A stretch of 64,000 nt of DNA from Pseudomonas peradeniyensis (lineage in GTDB: Bacteria > Pseudomonadota > Gammaproteobacteria > Pseudomonadales > Pseudomonadaceae). The notes beneath the pieces were generated by a model that made no database searches, was not told the DNA's origin, and saw only the letters and a list, made by a program, of their open reading frames with translations. The DNA lies in assembly GCF_014268935.2 (NCBI RefSeq), contig NZ_JABWRJ020000001.1, positions 992,001 to 1,056,000 of the forward strand, written 5' to 3'. Both the position numbers and the translations under genes were made by a program. Of the stretch, positions 51,481-61,900 are shown one piece after another. Position 1 is the first letter of the stretch; the number at the start of each line of letters is the position of its first letter.

Positions 51481-53651
51481 GCCACCTCCCGGGTCAGTTC
51501 ATAGGCGGCCTGCTGTTCGCTGGCCTGCTCGGCGAGGGCTTGCTGGAGCACCTCTTCGGTGATGATGCCGCGGGCGATCAGGTGTTCGCCCAGGCTCTGC
51601 TGCTCGGGGTTGAAGTCGATCAGCGCCTGGTTGAACAGGGTCGCCGGCACCATGCCGCGCACCTGCAGCAGGGTGCCGAGCATCACCTGGTGGATGCCGA
51701 CCTGCTCCAGCAGGGTGGCGTCATCCTGATGGCGTTCGAGCACCGCGAGCATTTCGCGGGTCTCGGGCTTCTGCCAGGGGCTCGGGTAGTGGTAGCGCAG
51801 GCCCAGGGTGACCCGCCCCTGCGGCGCCAGGCGGGCGCGCACCGGGCGCTTGAGCTGGCGGCTGATCACGCCGAGCGAGACCTGGCTGACCGGGCTCTCG
51901 CTGGCCAGCACCAGGGTGTCGCCGTCTTCTTCCACCGGCAGTACGCCGTAGTGGGTGGCGAGCTTGCGCGGCAGCTTGGCGATCAACGCAGGTTCAATCT
52001 TGAACGGGTTCAGCGGCGCCCAGGGCAGGTCCAGCTGCTCGGCCAGGGTCTCGACCAGTTGCTCGCTGCTCAGCCAGCCGCGCAGCAGCAGCTCGCGGCC
52101 CAGGCGCCGGCGGACCGGGCTGGTGATGGCCTGCTCAAGCTGAGTCTCGGTTATCAAGCCTTTCTCAACCAGGCGCTGGCCCAGCGGTGTGCGCGCAGGC
52201 GCGGCGAGGGCGGGGAACTCGTGGGTGGTCTTGTCCCAGGCCACCCGCCGCGAATCGCCCATTTCCATCACCTGGCGCAGGGCGCGCAGGTTGGCGAAGA
52301 AGTTGACGAAGTTGCTCCACATCATCCGCGGCGCCGACAGCAGGCCCTCGAAGATGCCGTAGTAGCGGGTGACGAACCAGAAACGCTGGAACAGGCGGTT
52401 GAACAGCAGCAGGCCGTTGAGCCACAGCAGCGTGCTCAGCAGCGTGCTGTCGCTGAGGATCGACATGAAGCGCCAGGACTCCGGCGCGATCACCGTCACC
52501 AGCCACATCGCCAGCAGCACCAGCAACAGCAGGTTGACCAGGAAGCTCAGCAGGTAGGCGAACAGCCCGCGGCGGTCACGCCAGAGGAAGTAGTTGAGCG
52601 CGCCCTTGCGGCTCCAGCCGAGGTTGCTGGTGCCCTGGAACACGATGCCGACGATCCACCGCGATTTTTGCCGGATGGCGTGCTGCCAGTCCCGTGGGAA
52701 GTGTTCGCGCACGCAGATCACCTGGGCGAACTCGCGGCTCATGCCGGGGCGCCAGTCCTGCTTGAGGGCCAGCGCCGGGTCGGTGATGGAGTAGCGGGCG
52801 AAGATGCACTTCATGCCCTTCTGCTTGAGGCGAAAACCGATGTCGTAGTCCTCGGTCAGGCTCTGCACATCGAAGGCGATGCCGTCGCCGTCCTCGAGTA
52901 GTGCGCTGATCGCCCGGCGGCTGAAGCAGGTGCCGACCCCGGCGCTGGGCACCTGGCCGGTGAGCGCTTCGCGCACGATGACGTCCTTGCCATGGTTCTC
53001 GGCGAACTCGTCGACATAGTGGCCGGCGGTGAAGCCTTTCCATTCCGGTGCGTAGGGGTACACCGGAATCTGGATCATGTCCTTGTTCGGCAGCAGGTAG
53101 TTGAACAGGCGCAGTTCCATGGGCGAGATGACGTCCTCGGCGTCATGCAGGATGAAACCGGCGAACTCGATGCGCGCGTCCTGCTGGAAGCGCAGGATGG
53201 CGTCGATGATGTTGTTCAGGCAGTCGGCCTTGCTGGTCGGGCCGGGGCGGGCGCAGACCACCTTGTGCACGTTGGGGTAGTGCAGGCACACGGCATCGAC
53301 GTCGGCCTGGGTCTGTGGGTCGTTGGGGTAGGTGCCGACGAAGATCTGGTAGTTCTCGTAGTCGATGGTCGAGGCCGCCAGGCGCGCCATTTCGCCGACC
53401 ACGCCGACCTCGTTCCAGGCCGGCACCATGATCGCCAGGGGCTTTTCCGGCACCTCGAACAGGCGCTTCTCGTCGGCCTTCTCGAACTTGTCGTAGATCC
53501 GGAAGCGCCGGATCAGCTTGCGGCCCCAGTAGCACAGGTCGATGAACAGGTCGTCCAGGCCGAGCACGAACATCAGTGTCGCCAGGATGATGGCAAGGAT
53601 CTTCAGGCCGAACAGGACATAGGTGAGGAAATCGATGAAGGCCAGGCTCAT
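51477..53651 (-). CDS. nfrB: NfrB-like inner-membrane glycosyltransferase with MshEN c-di-GMP-binding segments
   Basis: 724 residues. TM at 15-35; GT2 catalytic domain with AWNEVGVV, HDAED (169-173), TEDYD (266-270) and RQKSRW (327-332). TM helices follow around 363-390 and 400-450. The C-terminal 235 residues contain MshEN-type motifs (PLGQRLVEKGLITETQLEQAI at 489-509, RRLGRELLLRGWLSSEQLVETLAEQ at 515-539, SLGEHLIARGIITEEVLQQALAEQ near the end). MshEN segments bind c-di-GMP. The catalytic region closely follows E. coli NfrB, which polymerises ManNAc. Overlaps both neighbours by four bases. Confidence 0.9.
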   Translation of the reverse strand: MSLAFIDFLTYVLFGLKILAIILATLMFVLGLDDLFIDLCYWGRKLIRRFRIYDKFEKADEKRLFEVPEKPLAIMVPAWNEVGVVGEMARLAASTIDYENYQIFVGTYPNDPQTQADVDAVCLHYPNVHKVVCARPGPTSKADCLNNIIDAILRFQQDARIEFAGFILHDAEDVISPMELRLFNYLLPNKDMIQIPVYPYAPEWKGFTAGHYVDEFAENHGKDVIVREALTGQVPSAGVGTCFSRRAISALLEDGDGIAFDVQSLTEDYDIGFRLKQKGMKCIFARYSITDPALALKQDWRPGMSREFAQVICVREHFPRDWQHAIRQKSRWIVGIVFQGTSNLGWSRKGALNYFLWRDRRGLFAYLLSFLVNLLLLVLLAMWLVTVIAPESWRFMSILSDSTLLSTLLWLNGLLLFNRLFQRFWFVTRYYGIFEGLLSAPRMMWSNFVNFFANLRALRQVMEMGDSRRVAWDKTTHEFPALAAPARTPLGQRLVEKGLITETQLEQAITSPVRRRLGRELLLRGWLSSEQLVETLAEQLDLPWAPLNPFKIEPALIAKLPRKLATHYGVLPVEEDGDTLVLASESPVSQVSLGVISRQLKRPVRARLAPQGRVTLGLRYHYPSPWQKPETREMLAVLERHQDDATLLEQVGIHQVMLGTLLQVRGMVPATLFNQALIDFNPEQQSLGEHLIARGIITEEVLQQALAEQASEQQAAYELTREVA

Positions 53652-54802
53652 GCGTTGTCCCGCGCGGCGGATTGTTCGGCGAACCAGCGGCTCAGGCGTT
53701 CGGCGATGCGCTCGCTGGCGTGGCCGTCACCGAAGGGGGTGAACACCTGCGCCATGCGCGCGTAGGCGACCGGGTCGTCGAGCAGCTGGCTGGTCTCGTG
53801 GACGATGCGCTCGGTCAGGGTGCCGACCAGCTTGACCGTGCCGCCCTTGAGCACGGCGGGACGCTCGGTGACCTTGCGCAGCACCAGCACCGGCTTGCCC
53901 AGGGCGGGCGCCTCTTCCTGCACGCCGCCGGAGTCGGTGAGGATGATATGGGCGCGGTTCATCAGCCAGACGAAATGCGGGTAGTCCTGGGGCGCGACCA
54001 GGTGGATGTTGTCGCGGCCGGACAGCACGCTGTACACCGCGTGCTGCACCTGCGGGTTGAGGTGCACGGGGTAGAGGAACTGCACGTCCGGGTAGCGCAG
54101 GGCCAGCTCGGCCAGGGCCAGGCAGATGCGTTCGAAGCCGCTGCCGAAGTTCTCCCGGCGGTGGCCGGTGATCAGCACCATGCGCTGGTCGTCGCGCAGC
54201 ACCTTGAGCGGGGACTCGGGCGCGGGGCGCCAGTTGTCACGGTGCAGCTTGTCGCGCATCCACAGCAGGGCGTCGATCACCGTGTTGCCGGTGACCTCGA
54301 TATGCTCGGGCGGCACGCCTTCGCGGATCAGGTTGGCGTCGGAGTCGCGGGTGGGGGTGAAGTGCAGGTTGGCGAGCACGCCGGTCAAGCGCCGGTTGGC
54401 TTCCTCGGGCCAGGGCTGCTGCAGGTTGCCGGTGCGCAGGCCAGCCTCGACATGGCCGATGGGGATATGCCGGTGGAAGGCCGCCAGCGAGGCGATGAAG
54501 CTGGTGGTGGTGTCGCCGTGGACCAGGACGATATCGGGCTTGACCTGCTCGTAGGCGCGGTCGAGCTTGTCCAGCAGGTCGCGGGACAGGCCATTGAGGG
54601 TCTGGTTCTGGGTCATCACCTGCAGGTCCTGGTCGACGGTGAGGCCGAAGGCGGTGAGGACCTGTTCGAGCATTTCGCGGTGCTGGCCGGTGGAGCAGAT
54701 ATGCAAGTCGACCTCGGGCCAGTCGCGCAGGACGCGGGCCAGCGGGGCCATCTTGATCGCTTCAGGGCGGGTACCGAATACCATCATCACGGTGTAAGCC
54801 AT
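53648..54802 (-). CDS. wecB: UDP-N-acetylglucosamine 2-epimerase (WecB type)
   Basis: 384 residues; converts UDP-GlcNAc to UDP-ManNAc in the cytoplasm. Signatures: VMMVFGTRPEAIKM at the N-terminus, VHGDTTTSF, GHVEAGLRTG, ITGHRRENFG and TDSGGVQEEAPALGKPVL near residues 285-305. I chose the ATG at 54802, with GAGGAA eight bases upstream; the frame to 54970 is longer but outside the family. First gene of the four-gene operon, overlapping nfrB by four bases. It supplies the ManNAc donor for the glycosyltransferase next to it. Confidence 0.93.
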   Translation of the reverse strand: MAYTVMMVFGTRPEAIKMAPLARVLRDWPEVDLHICSTGQHREMLEQVLTAFGLTVDQDLQVMTQNQTLNGLSRDLLDKLDRAYEQVKPDIVLVHGDTTTSFIASLAAFHRHIPIGHVEAGLRTGNLQQPWPEEANRRLTGVLANLHFTPTRDSDANLIREGVPPEHIEVTGNTVIDALLWMRDKLHRDNWRPAPESPLKVLRDDQRMVLITGHRRENFGSGFERICLALAELALRYPDVQFLYPVHLNPQVQHAVYSVLSGRDNIHLVAPQDYPHFVWLMNRAHIILTDSGGVQEEAPALGKPVLVLRKVTERPAVLKGGTVKLVGTLTERIVHETSQLLDDPVAYARMAQVFTPFGDGHASERIAERLSRWFAEQSAARDNA

Positions 54803-55117
54803 CGTGTAGTTCCTCGTTCGATTCCCTGGACGAAGTTGTACGACGTGTCGCCGCTTGCCAGTCATAGATACAAGCAGTCGATCACGGGGTTGTCCAATGC
54901 GCGGCCTGCGCCGGACGGTGCGGTGCAGGCGCTGGCGGAAGAGCCACGGAGGCGGGGGTCGTGTCGGCACTGTCGAGGCCGAACGCCAGGGAGGGGTGGT
55001 GCGGAAACGTTTATGCTAGCTTTTCTTGATTGAACGGTCAGTCAATAAAGTATTTCCGGCTTTTTCTTACAGTCTTCTTCTTGTAGCTTTGTAGGTCTTT
55101 TCTTCAGGGAGCTGAAC
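54803..55117. other. Divergent promoter region between wecB and the PACE gene, with a TetR-type palindrome
   Basis: 315 bp without a gene. At 55026-55045 lies TTGATTGAACGGTCAGTCAA, where TTGA-TGA-CG-TCA-TCAA are mirror-symmetric over 20 bp, the layout of a TetR-family operator. It is 73 bp before the PACE start and farther from wecB. No other structure noted. Confidence 0.6.
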
Positions 55118-55555
55118 ATGCAAGGCAAGGCGCGCAAGGTTGTCCAGGCCATCCTTTACGAGGCCATCGCCGTGGCCTGCGTGGCGCCGGCGCTGGAGCT
55201 GGCGTTCGGCGCCGGCATGGCCCAGTCGACGGTGCTGTCGATCCTCATGTCGGGCATCGCCATGAGCTGGAACATGGCCTACAACTGGGCGTTCGAGCGC
55301 TGGGAGGCGCGTCAGCACCAGCGCAGCCGCACCTTCCTGCGACGCCTGCTGCATGCCCTGGGCTTCGAGGGCGGGCTGGTGCTGATCCTGCTGCCGCTGG
55401 TGGCCTACTGGCTGGACATCGGGCTGTGGGCGGCGCTGGTGACCAACCTGGCGCTGTTCGTGTTCTTCTTCGTCTATGCGTTCGTGTTCCAGTGGGGGTT
55501 CGACAAGGTCTTCGATGTACCGGTGTCGGCGCAGGAAGTGGCCAAGGGGTGCTGA
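55118..55555 (+). CDS. PACE-family efflux transporter (BTP domains)
   Basis: 145 residues with four TM helices in two similar halves. Each half has the BTP-domain pattern seen in AceI-type transporters: LYEAIAVACVAPALELAFG with SGIAMSWNMAYNWAFERWE in the first, and HALGFEGGLVLILLPLVAYWL with NLALFVFFFVYAFVFQWGFDKVF in the second. The conserved Glu in the first helix (LYEAIA) is present. PACE proteins export biocides such as chlorhexidine and polyamine-like compounds. AGGGAG lies before the ATG. A TetR-type palindrome lies upstream. Confidence 0.9.
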   Translation: MQGKARKVVQAILYEAIAVACVAPALELAFGAGMAQSTVLSILMSGIAMSWNMAYNWAFERWEARQHQRSRTFLRRLLHALGFEGGLVLILLPLVAYWLDIGLWAALVTNLALFVFFFVYAFVFQWGFDKVFDVPVSAQEVAKGC

Positions 55556-55645
55556 CACCGGGGCTTTCTCCCACAAGCCACCGGGATTCCCCTCAGCCCT
55601 GCGCATCGCCAATAATCCCTGTTCACCCTAGCCAGACCCGCACCG

Positions 55646-56398
55646 ATGCCGCGCCCGATCATCCTGCCGCTCGCCGAGAACTACCGCCATGGCGAGCACA
55701 TCGCCCCGCACTGCCATGACCGTGCCCAACTGATCCACGCCATCAGCGGCGTGGTCACGGTCAGTGCCCGCGAAGGCAGCTGGGTGGTCCCCCCGGGGCG
55801 CGGGGTGTGGGTGCCGGCGGCGGTCGAGCACGAGCTGCGCATGGCCGGCGTGGTGCGTATGCGCACCTTGTTCGTCGAACCCGGCGCGCGCCCGGACCTG
55901 CCGCGCCAGTGCCAGGTGATCGAGATCTCGCCGCTGTTGCGCGAGCTGATCATCCGCGCCATGGACATCGCCCCCGACCACCCGGCCCAGGGACGCGAGG
56001 CGCGGATCATGCAGCTGATCCTCGACGAGCTGCGCGTGCTGCCGGTGTTCGCCTTGCATGTGCCCAGCCCGCACTCGACGCATCTGCAAGGCCTGTGCGA
56101 CGCCCTGCGCCAGGCACCGTCCGAGGACTGGAGCCTGGCCCGCGCCGCCGCCCACAGCGGCCTCAACCCGCGCACCCTGACCCGCGCCTTCCAGCGCGAG
56201 ACCGGCCTGAGCCTGGTGCAGTGGTTGCGGCGCATGCGCCTGCTGGCAAGCCTCGATGCCCTGGCCGCCGGACAATCGGTGCTGGAGGTGGCGCTGGACC
56301 TGGGTTACGACAGCCCCAGTGCCTTCAGTGCCATGTTCCGTCGCACCCTCGGGGTGTCGCCGTCGGTCTATTTCGGCAGGGCCGCCGAGCGCTGGTAG
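55646..56398 (+). CDS. AraC-family regulator with N-terminal cupin
   Basis: 250 residues. An N-terminal cupin-like domain ([42 protein letters not shown]) is followed by an AraC HTH domain: [37 protein letters not shown] and [32 protein letters not shown]. This is the NimR/YdeO-like short type. It follows the PACE gene on the same strand after 90 bp and overlaps the 3' end of the convergent outer-membrane factor gene by 31 bp. The target is not evident; PACE transport is one option. Confidence 0.9.
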   Translation: MPRPIILPLAENYRHGEHIAPHCHDRAQLIHAISGVVTVSAREGSWVVPPGRGVWVPAAVEHELRMAGVVRMRTLFVEPGARPDLPRQCQVIEISPLLRELIIRAMDIAPDHPAQGREARIMQLILDELRVLPVFALHVPSPHSTHLQGLCDALRQAPSEDWSLARAAAHSGLNPRTLTRAFQRETGLSLVQWLRRMRLLASLDALAAGQSVLEVALDLGYDSPSAFSAMFRRTLGVSPSVYFGRAAERW

Positions 56399-57798
56399 GC
56401 CAGCCCCGGCGACGCCTCCCAGCCGCCGCCCAGCGCGGTGAACAGGTTCACCTCGGCCAGCAACTGCGCCAGGCGGTCGCTGATCAGGCCCTGTTGGGCG
56501 CTGAACAGCGAGCGCTGGGCGTCGAGGAAGGTCAGGCTGCTGTCGATGCCGGTGCGGTAGCGGTTCTCGGCCAGGTCGTGGTAGCGCTGGCTGGCCTCCA
56601 CCAGGTCGCGTTGGGCCTGCAACTGCTGCTGATAGGTGCTGCGCGCGGCCAGGCCATCGGCCACTTCCTGGAAGGCGGTCTGGATCGACTTCTCGTAGCG
56701 CGCCACTTGCATGTCCTTCTGCAGTTTCGCGTAGTCGAGGCTGGCTCGCAGGCTGCCGGCGTTGAACAGCGGCAGGTTGATCTGCGGCTGGAACAGCCAG
56801 GTGCCGCTGCCGGCGTCGAACAGGTCGGCCAGTTCGCGGCTGCTGCTGCCGGCGTTGGCGGTCAGGCTGATGCTCGGGAAGAACGCCGCCCGCGCCGCGC
56901 CGATATTGGCGTTGGCGGCCTGCAGCTGGTACTCGGCCTGGCGGATGTCCGGGCGGCGTTGCAGCAGGTCGGCGGGCAGACCGGCGGGCACCCGGGCGAT
57001 CTGCTCGTCGGCCAGCGGCAGCGCCGGCAGGTGTTCGTCGACCTGCGCGCCGACCAGGCGCTGCAACTGGTTGAGGTCCTGGGCGGCCAGGCGGGTGTAG
57101 CGCGCCACGGCAGCGCGGGTGCTGTCGACGCGGGTGGTGGCCTGGATCTGGTCGAGCGCCGACAGGGTGCCGGTGCGGCGCTGGCGCTGGGTCAGGCGCA
57201 GGCTCTTCTCGTCGGCCAGCAGGGTCTGGCGCGACAGGGCCAGCAGTTCCTGGTCGGCGCGCCAGGTCAGGTAGGCGCCGGCGACACTGCTGAGCAGGCT
57301 GAGTTCGGCGCCACGTCGGGCCTCGTCGGTGGCCAGGTAGTTGAGCAGGGCCTGGTCGCTGAGGCTGCGCAATCGACCGAACAGGTCCAGTTCGTAGGCG
57401 CTGATGCCGACGGTGGCCGATTGCTGGCTGCTGATCATGCCTTCGCCACCGGTGCGCCGCCGTGGCAGGTACTGGCGCGTGCCCTGGGCGTTGGCGGCTA
57501 TCTTCGGCAGCAGTTCGGCGCGCTGGATGCGGTACTGGGCGCGGTAGGCCTCGGCGTTGAGCACGGCCACGCGCAGGTCGCGGTTGTTGACCAGCGCGCT
57601 ATCGAGCAACTGGCGCAGCACCGGGTCGTGGAACACCCCGCGCCAGTCGCCGGTCACGTCCGTGGCGGGTGGCCCGCCCCGGTAGGCGACGCCCGTGGGG
57701 TACTGCTCGGCGCTGGGCGAGAGTGGACGCTGGTAGTCGGGGGCGAGGCTGCAACCGGTCAGAACGAGAGCAAGCAAGGGCAGGGTGATTCGCGGCAT
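56368..57798 (-). CDS. NodT/OprM-type outer-membrane efflux lipoprotein, orphan
   Basis: 476 residues of the OEP family. The signal ends in the lipobox VLTGC (Cys16), followed by SLAPDYQRP. Two OEP repeats with [36 protein letters not shown] and [22 protein letters not shown]. It has no RND or ABC pump next to it. It lies 16 bp downstream of the LuxR-type gene on the same strand, and both are divergent from the NRPS gene. This matches lipopeptide loci, in which a NodT-type channel sits before the first synthetase gene. It probably serves export of the lipopeptide with a MacAB pump encoded elsewhere; that is inference. Confidence 0.9.
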   Translation of the reverse strand: MPRITLPLLALVLTGCSLAPDYQRPLSPSAEQYPTGVAYRGGPPATDVTGDWRGVFHDPVLRQLLDSALVNNRDLRVAVLNAEAYRAQYRIQRAELLPKIAANAQGTRQYLPRRRTGGEGMISSQQSATVGISAYELDLFGRLRSLSDQALLNYLATDEARRGAELSLLSSVAGAYLTWRADQELLALSRQTLLADEKSLRLTQRQRRTGTLSALDQIQATTRVDSTRAAVARYTRLAAQDLNQLQRLVGAQVDEHLPALPLADEQIARVPAGLPADLLQRRPDIRQAEYQLQAANANIGAARAAFFPSISLTANAGSSSRELADLFDAGSGTWLFQPQINLPLFNAGSLRASLDYAKLQKDMQVARYEKSIQTAFQEVADGLAARSTYQQQLQAQRDLVEASQRYHDLAENRYRTGIDSSLTFLDAQRSLFSAQQGLISDRLAQLLAEVNLFTALGGGWEASPGLAYQRSAALPK

Positions 57799-57814
57799 GA
57801 CAGGGTCTCTGGGA

Positions 57815-58567
57815 TCAAGTGCCGGCCATCCAGCGGGCCAGGCCATGGCGTCCGCTGACGCCGAGCTTGGCGGTGGCGCGTTTCAGGTAGGTCTCGATCG
57901 AGCTGTTCTTCACATTCAGGCGCTGGGCCATCTGTGGCACGGTGCCTCCGGTAAGCAGGCCGATGCACACTTCCTGTTCGCGGCTGGACAGGCGGATCGC
58001 CTCCTGCTCCAGACGCTCGGTGAAGACCTGGCGCAGCGAACCGGCCTCATCCGCCTGCAGGCTTCCCGGTCGGCGCTGGGCCGCCTGCAGGAATAGCTGG
58101 GCATGGTGCTCGACCAGTGGCAACAGGGTGTCGGAAAGGCGCTTGAGCAGCGACAGTTCGGCCAGGGAGAACATCCGCTCGCTGCGCTGGCGATGGCAGC
58201 AGATGACCCAGCGCCGGTCGCCGCTGCGCGACACCAGGTTGCACTGGTGGACGGGGGCGTTTATCTGGATCAGCAAGGGGTCTTCCATGCGCATGATGCT
58301 TTGCAGCAGGGGATGGCGCAGCTGCGCCTGCGCGGGCGTCGCCTCGGGCAGGCCGGCGCTGCCAAGCACCTTGACCTGGCGGATGCTGGCCTGCTCGCTG
58401 TCGAGGGTCCATTCGCTGAGGTCGAGTCGATGGATCGGCACCTGGTCGTCGATCAGCTGGAACATCTGTTCGGCGAAGGTGGCATCGCCGGTGCTGGCAA
58501 CCAGTGCGCCCAACTGCAGGTACAGGTGCGGGTCGTGGCGGTGTTCGAGGCTGTCGATCAGCTTCAT
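57815..58567 (-). CDS. LuxR-type regulator of the lipopeptide locus
   Basis: 250 residues. The C-terminal LuxR HTH is clear: [51 protein letters not shown]. The N-terminal 180 residues lack the conserved acyl-homoserine-lactone-binding residues that I would expect (no WxxYxxxxY pattern), so it is a solo regulator without a visible ligand domain. AAGGAAG lies before the ATG at 58567 ([12 protein letters not shown]); the longer frame to 58699 lacks a site. This type of regulator sits upstream of cyclic lipopeptide synthetases in Pseudomonas. It is probably the activator of the NRPS. Confidence 0.88.
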   Translation of the reverse strand: MKLIDSLEHRHDPHLYLQLGALVASTGDATFAEQMFQLIDDQVPIHRLDLSEWTLDSEQASIRQVKVLGSAGLPEATPAQAQLRHPLLQSIMRMEDPLLIQINAPVHQCNLVSRSGDRRWVICCHRQRSERMFSLAELSLLKRLSDTLLPLVEHHAQLFLQAAQRRPGSLQADEAGSLRQVFTERLEQEAIRLSSREQEVCIGLLTGGTVPQMAQRLNVKNSSIETYLKRATAKLGVSGRHGLARWMAGT

Positions 58568-58985
58568 GTCGTTGTCTTCCTTGATCCGGTAACGCGGTGG
58601 GTCTCGCGGTCGAGTCCTCTCTGTGCTGGGGCTTGGCGCTATTGAATAGCAGGCTCCGAGCCTGCGTCTGTAGCGGAAAGCGGGGACAGGAAATGCCAAT
58701 TAATCCGACAAGAAAAGTCGGTATTTCTCCGGGCTCATGCACTCTGAACCGATGGATTGTCGGACAATTGGCGCCAGAAACCGGCCAGATCGCCGGCGAT
58801 TGCCACGCCGGCTGACAGGGGTAGGCAGGTACCGGCTGCCGACTATCGTCAATTTCCTACAAAAGATTCAGCAGGCTCAGGCGGAGCGAAAAGGTACTGG
58901 CCAATGTCCGGGTTTGGGGGGCCATACAGGGCGTGGGGTGGGTGCTTGAATCCGCGGACGATCCCGTTTCAAGGAAGACCCGCCC
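58568..58985. other. Promoter region between LuxR-type and NRPS genes, with LuxR-box-like palindrome
   Basis: 418 bp without a gene on either strand. ATTGTC-G-GACAAT (58756-58768) is a perfect palindrome and CCGAC/GTCGG arms lie near 58702-58720. These are good candidates for the binding site of the adjacent LuxR-type protein. The NRPS start is preceded by AAGGAAG. Confidence 0.5.
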
Positions 58986-61900
58986 ATGTCCGTCGCCGAT
59001 AGCTTCCCCCTGACCTGCGCCCAGCGCGACATCTGGCTGGACCAGATCAGCCACGGCGACTCGCCACTCTACAACGTCGGCGGCTATCTCGAATTCGACG
59101 GTGCCGTGGACAGTGGCCTGTTGCGGCGCGCGCTGGCGCATCTGGTCGCGCTTCACGACGGGTTGCGCACGGTGCTGGTGCGCGAGGCGGGGGACGATGG
59201 CGTGGCCCGCCAGCGCTTTGTGGCCGGTTTGCAGGTGCCGCTGGACGAGCACGATCTGCGCGGGCAGGCTGAACCCTTCGCCGCTGCGCAGCGCCTGGCC
59301 AAGGCCTTGCTGCAACAGCCCTTCGCCCTTGAAACCGGACCGTTGCTGCGCATGGCATTGCTGCATGTGGGTGCCGGGCGCAGCCTGCTGATGTTGCAGG
59401 CCCATCACCTGATCCTCGACGGTTGGGGCCTGGAGCAGTTGCTCCACCAGCTGGGCCAGTACTACGGTCTGCTCGAGCAGGGCCTGGCACTGCCGGACAC
59501 GGCCCCGTCCTACCGGACGTTCATCGAGGATGACCTGGCCTACCAGGGATCGGCCCGCCAGCAGCGCGATCTTGCCTATTGGCAAGGCCGTTACCCGCAA
59601 CTGCCCGATGCGCTGCTGCGCCCCAGGGAACAGGGCCTGCCGCCAGGTGCCACGCCCAGCCATGCGCTGGAGCGCAGTTTCGACGGCGACCTGCTGGCGC
59701 GCATGCGGCAACTGGCCGACGAGCTGCAGGGATCGGTCGCCCATGTGCTGCTGGCGGCCTTGCACGTGTGCTGTGCCCGGGCCTGGCAGCGGGACGACTG
59801 GGTGGTCGGCCTGCCGGTGCGTAACCGTGGCAATGCGCGGGCCAAGGCGACCCTGGGCATGTTCGTCCAGGTCAATGCCTTGCGCATGGACTTCGGCCGG
59901 CATTTGAGCTTCGCCGAGCTGGTGCGCGGCATCGGCGATGCCCTGCGGCGCGACCTGCGCCACCAGCGCCTGCCGCTCAGCGATCTCAACCGGGCGCTGG
60001 GGGTGTCTCGGGAGGCGCGGGGGCAATTGTTCGAGATAACCGTGTCCTACGAGGAAGAAGGCCACGACCTGCGCTATGGCAGCCTCGGCGCCCACAGCGT
60101 CAAGGTATGCAACGATCACGAGCCGACGCCGCTGTCGATCTACCTGCGCAGCAACCCGCACAATGGCAAGGCCTGGCTGCACCTGGTGTACAACCAGGCC
60201 TGGCTGGCCCCCGAAGAGGTCGAGGTGTTCACTGCGCGCCTGCTGCATGTGCTGGCCCAGGGGCTGGAGCGGCCGCAGGTGGCCATCGACGACTACGACC
60301 TGCTGTTGCCCGACGAGCACCAGCGCCTGCGGCTGTGGAATGCCACAGCCTGCGCCGCCCAAGGCCCGGCCCTGATCCATCGGCGCATCGAGGCCCAGGC
60401 CGCGCTGCGCGCCGAGGCGACGGCCGCCGTGCACGAGGGGCGCCACCTGAGTTATGCCGAGCTGAACAACCGCGCCAACCAGCTGGCCACGCAACTGCTG
60501 GCCCTGGGCGTGGTGCCGGAGCAGCGGGTGGCCGTGGTCGCCCGGCGTGGCCTGGATACCCTGGTCGGCCTGCTGGCGGTGCTCAAAGCAGGTGCGGCCT
60601 ATGTGCCGATCGATCCGGCGCACCCGGGCGAGCGCGTGCGCTACCTGCTGGATGATTGCGCGCCGAAGGTGGTGCTGACCCAGTCCAGCCTGCGCGAGCG
60701 CCTGCCGGCCATCGATGTGCCGGTGATCGAGCTGGACCGCCTGCCACTGCCCGCGTCGGCGTTCGCTGACCTGGAGGTGCCGGGGCTGTCGGGTTCAAGC
60801 CTGGTCTATGTGATCTACACCTCAGGCTCCACCGGCCAGCCCAAGGGCGTGATGATCGAGCATCGTATGCTCGCCAACCTGGTCGACTGGCATTGCGAAG
60901 CCTTCGAGCTGCACCCTGGCAGCGCCACCTCCAGCCTGGCAGGCTTCGGCTTCGATGCCATGGCCTGGGAGATCTGGCCGACCCTGTGCGCCGGCGCCAC
61001 CCTGCACCTGGCGCCGGTGGGCGAGGGCGGCGAGGACATCGACGCGCTGCTGCGCTGGTGGCGCGCCCAGCCCCTGCAGGTCAGCTTCCTGCCCACGCCG
61101 GTGGCCGAGCACGCCTTTGCCCAGGGCGAGCCGCATCCCACCCTGCGCACCTTGCTGGTCGGCGGTGATCGCCTGCGTCGGTTGGCCCGCGAGCGGGGCT
61201 GGCGGATCATCAACAACTACGGGCCGACCGAGGCCACGGTGGTGGCCAGCGCGGGCGAGGTGCGTCCGGGCCAGGTGCTGCATATCGGCGCGCCGGTGGC
61301 CAATACCCGCCTGCATGTGCTCGATGCCCAGGGCCGGCAACTGCCGATAGGCGCCGTCGGTGAGCTGTACATCGGCGGTGCGGGTGTCGCCCGCGGCTAC
61401 CTGAATCGCCCCGACCTGACAGCCGAGCGCTTCCTCGACGACCCGTTCACCCCGCAGCACGGCGCCCGGATGTACCGCACGGGGGACCTGGTGCGCTGGT
61501 TGCCCGACGGCACCCTGGAGTACCTGGGACGTAGCGACGACCAGGTGAAGATCCGCGGCGTGCGGGTCGAGCTGGGCGAGATCGAGAGCGCGCTGGCCAG
61601 CCACCCGGCCGTGCGCGAGGCGCTGGTGCTGCTGCGCGACGGCCAGTTGGTGGCCTGGTACCTCGGCGAACAGGCATCGACCCCGTTGCAGTTGCACGAG
61701 TACCTGCGCAGCCGCCTGCCGGCCGTGTTGCTGCCGAGCGCCTATGTGGCGATGGCGGCCTGGCCGTTGACCACCAATGGCAAGCTCGACCGCCGCGCCT
61801 TGCCCGCGCCGGGCAGCGAGGCCACGGTACGGCGCGCCCACGAGCCGCCCCAGGGCGAGCTCGAGCAGCGCCTGGCCGCGCTGTGGGCCGAGTTGCTGGA

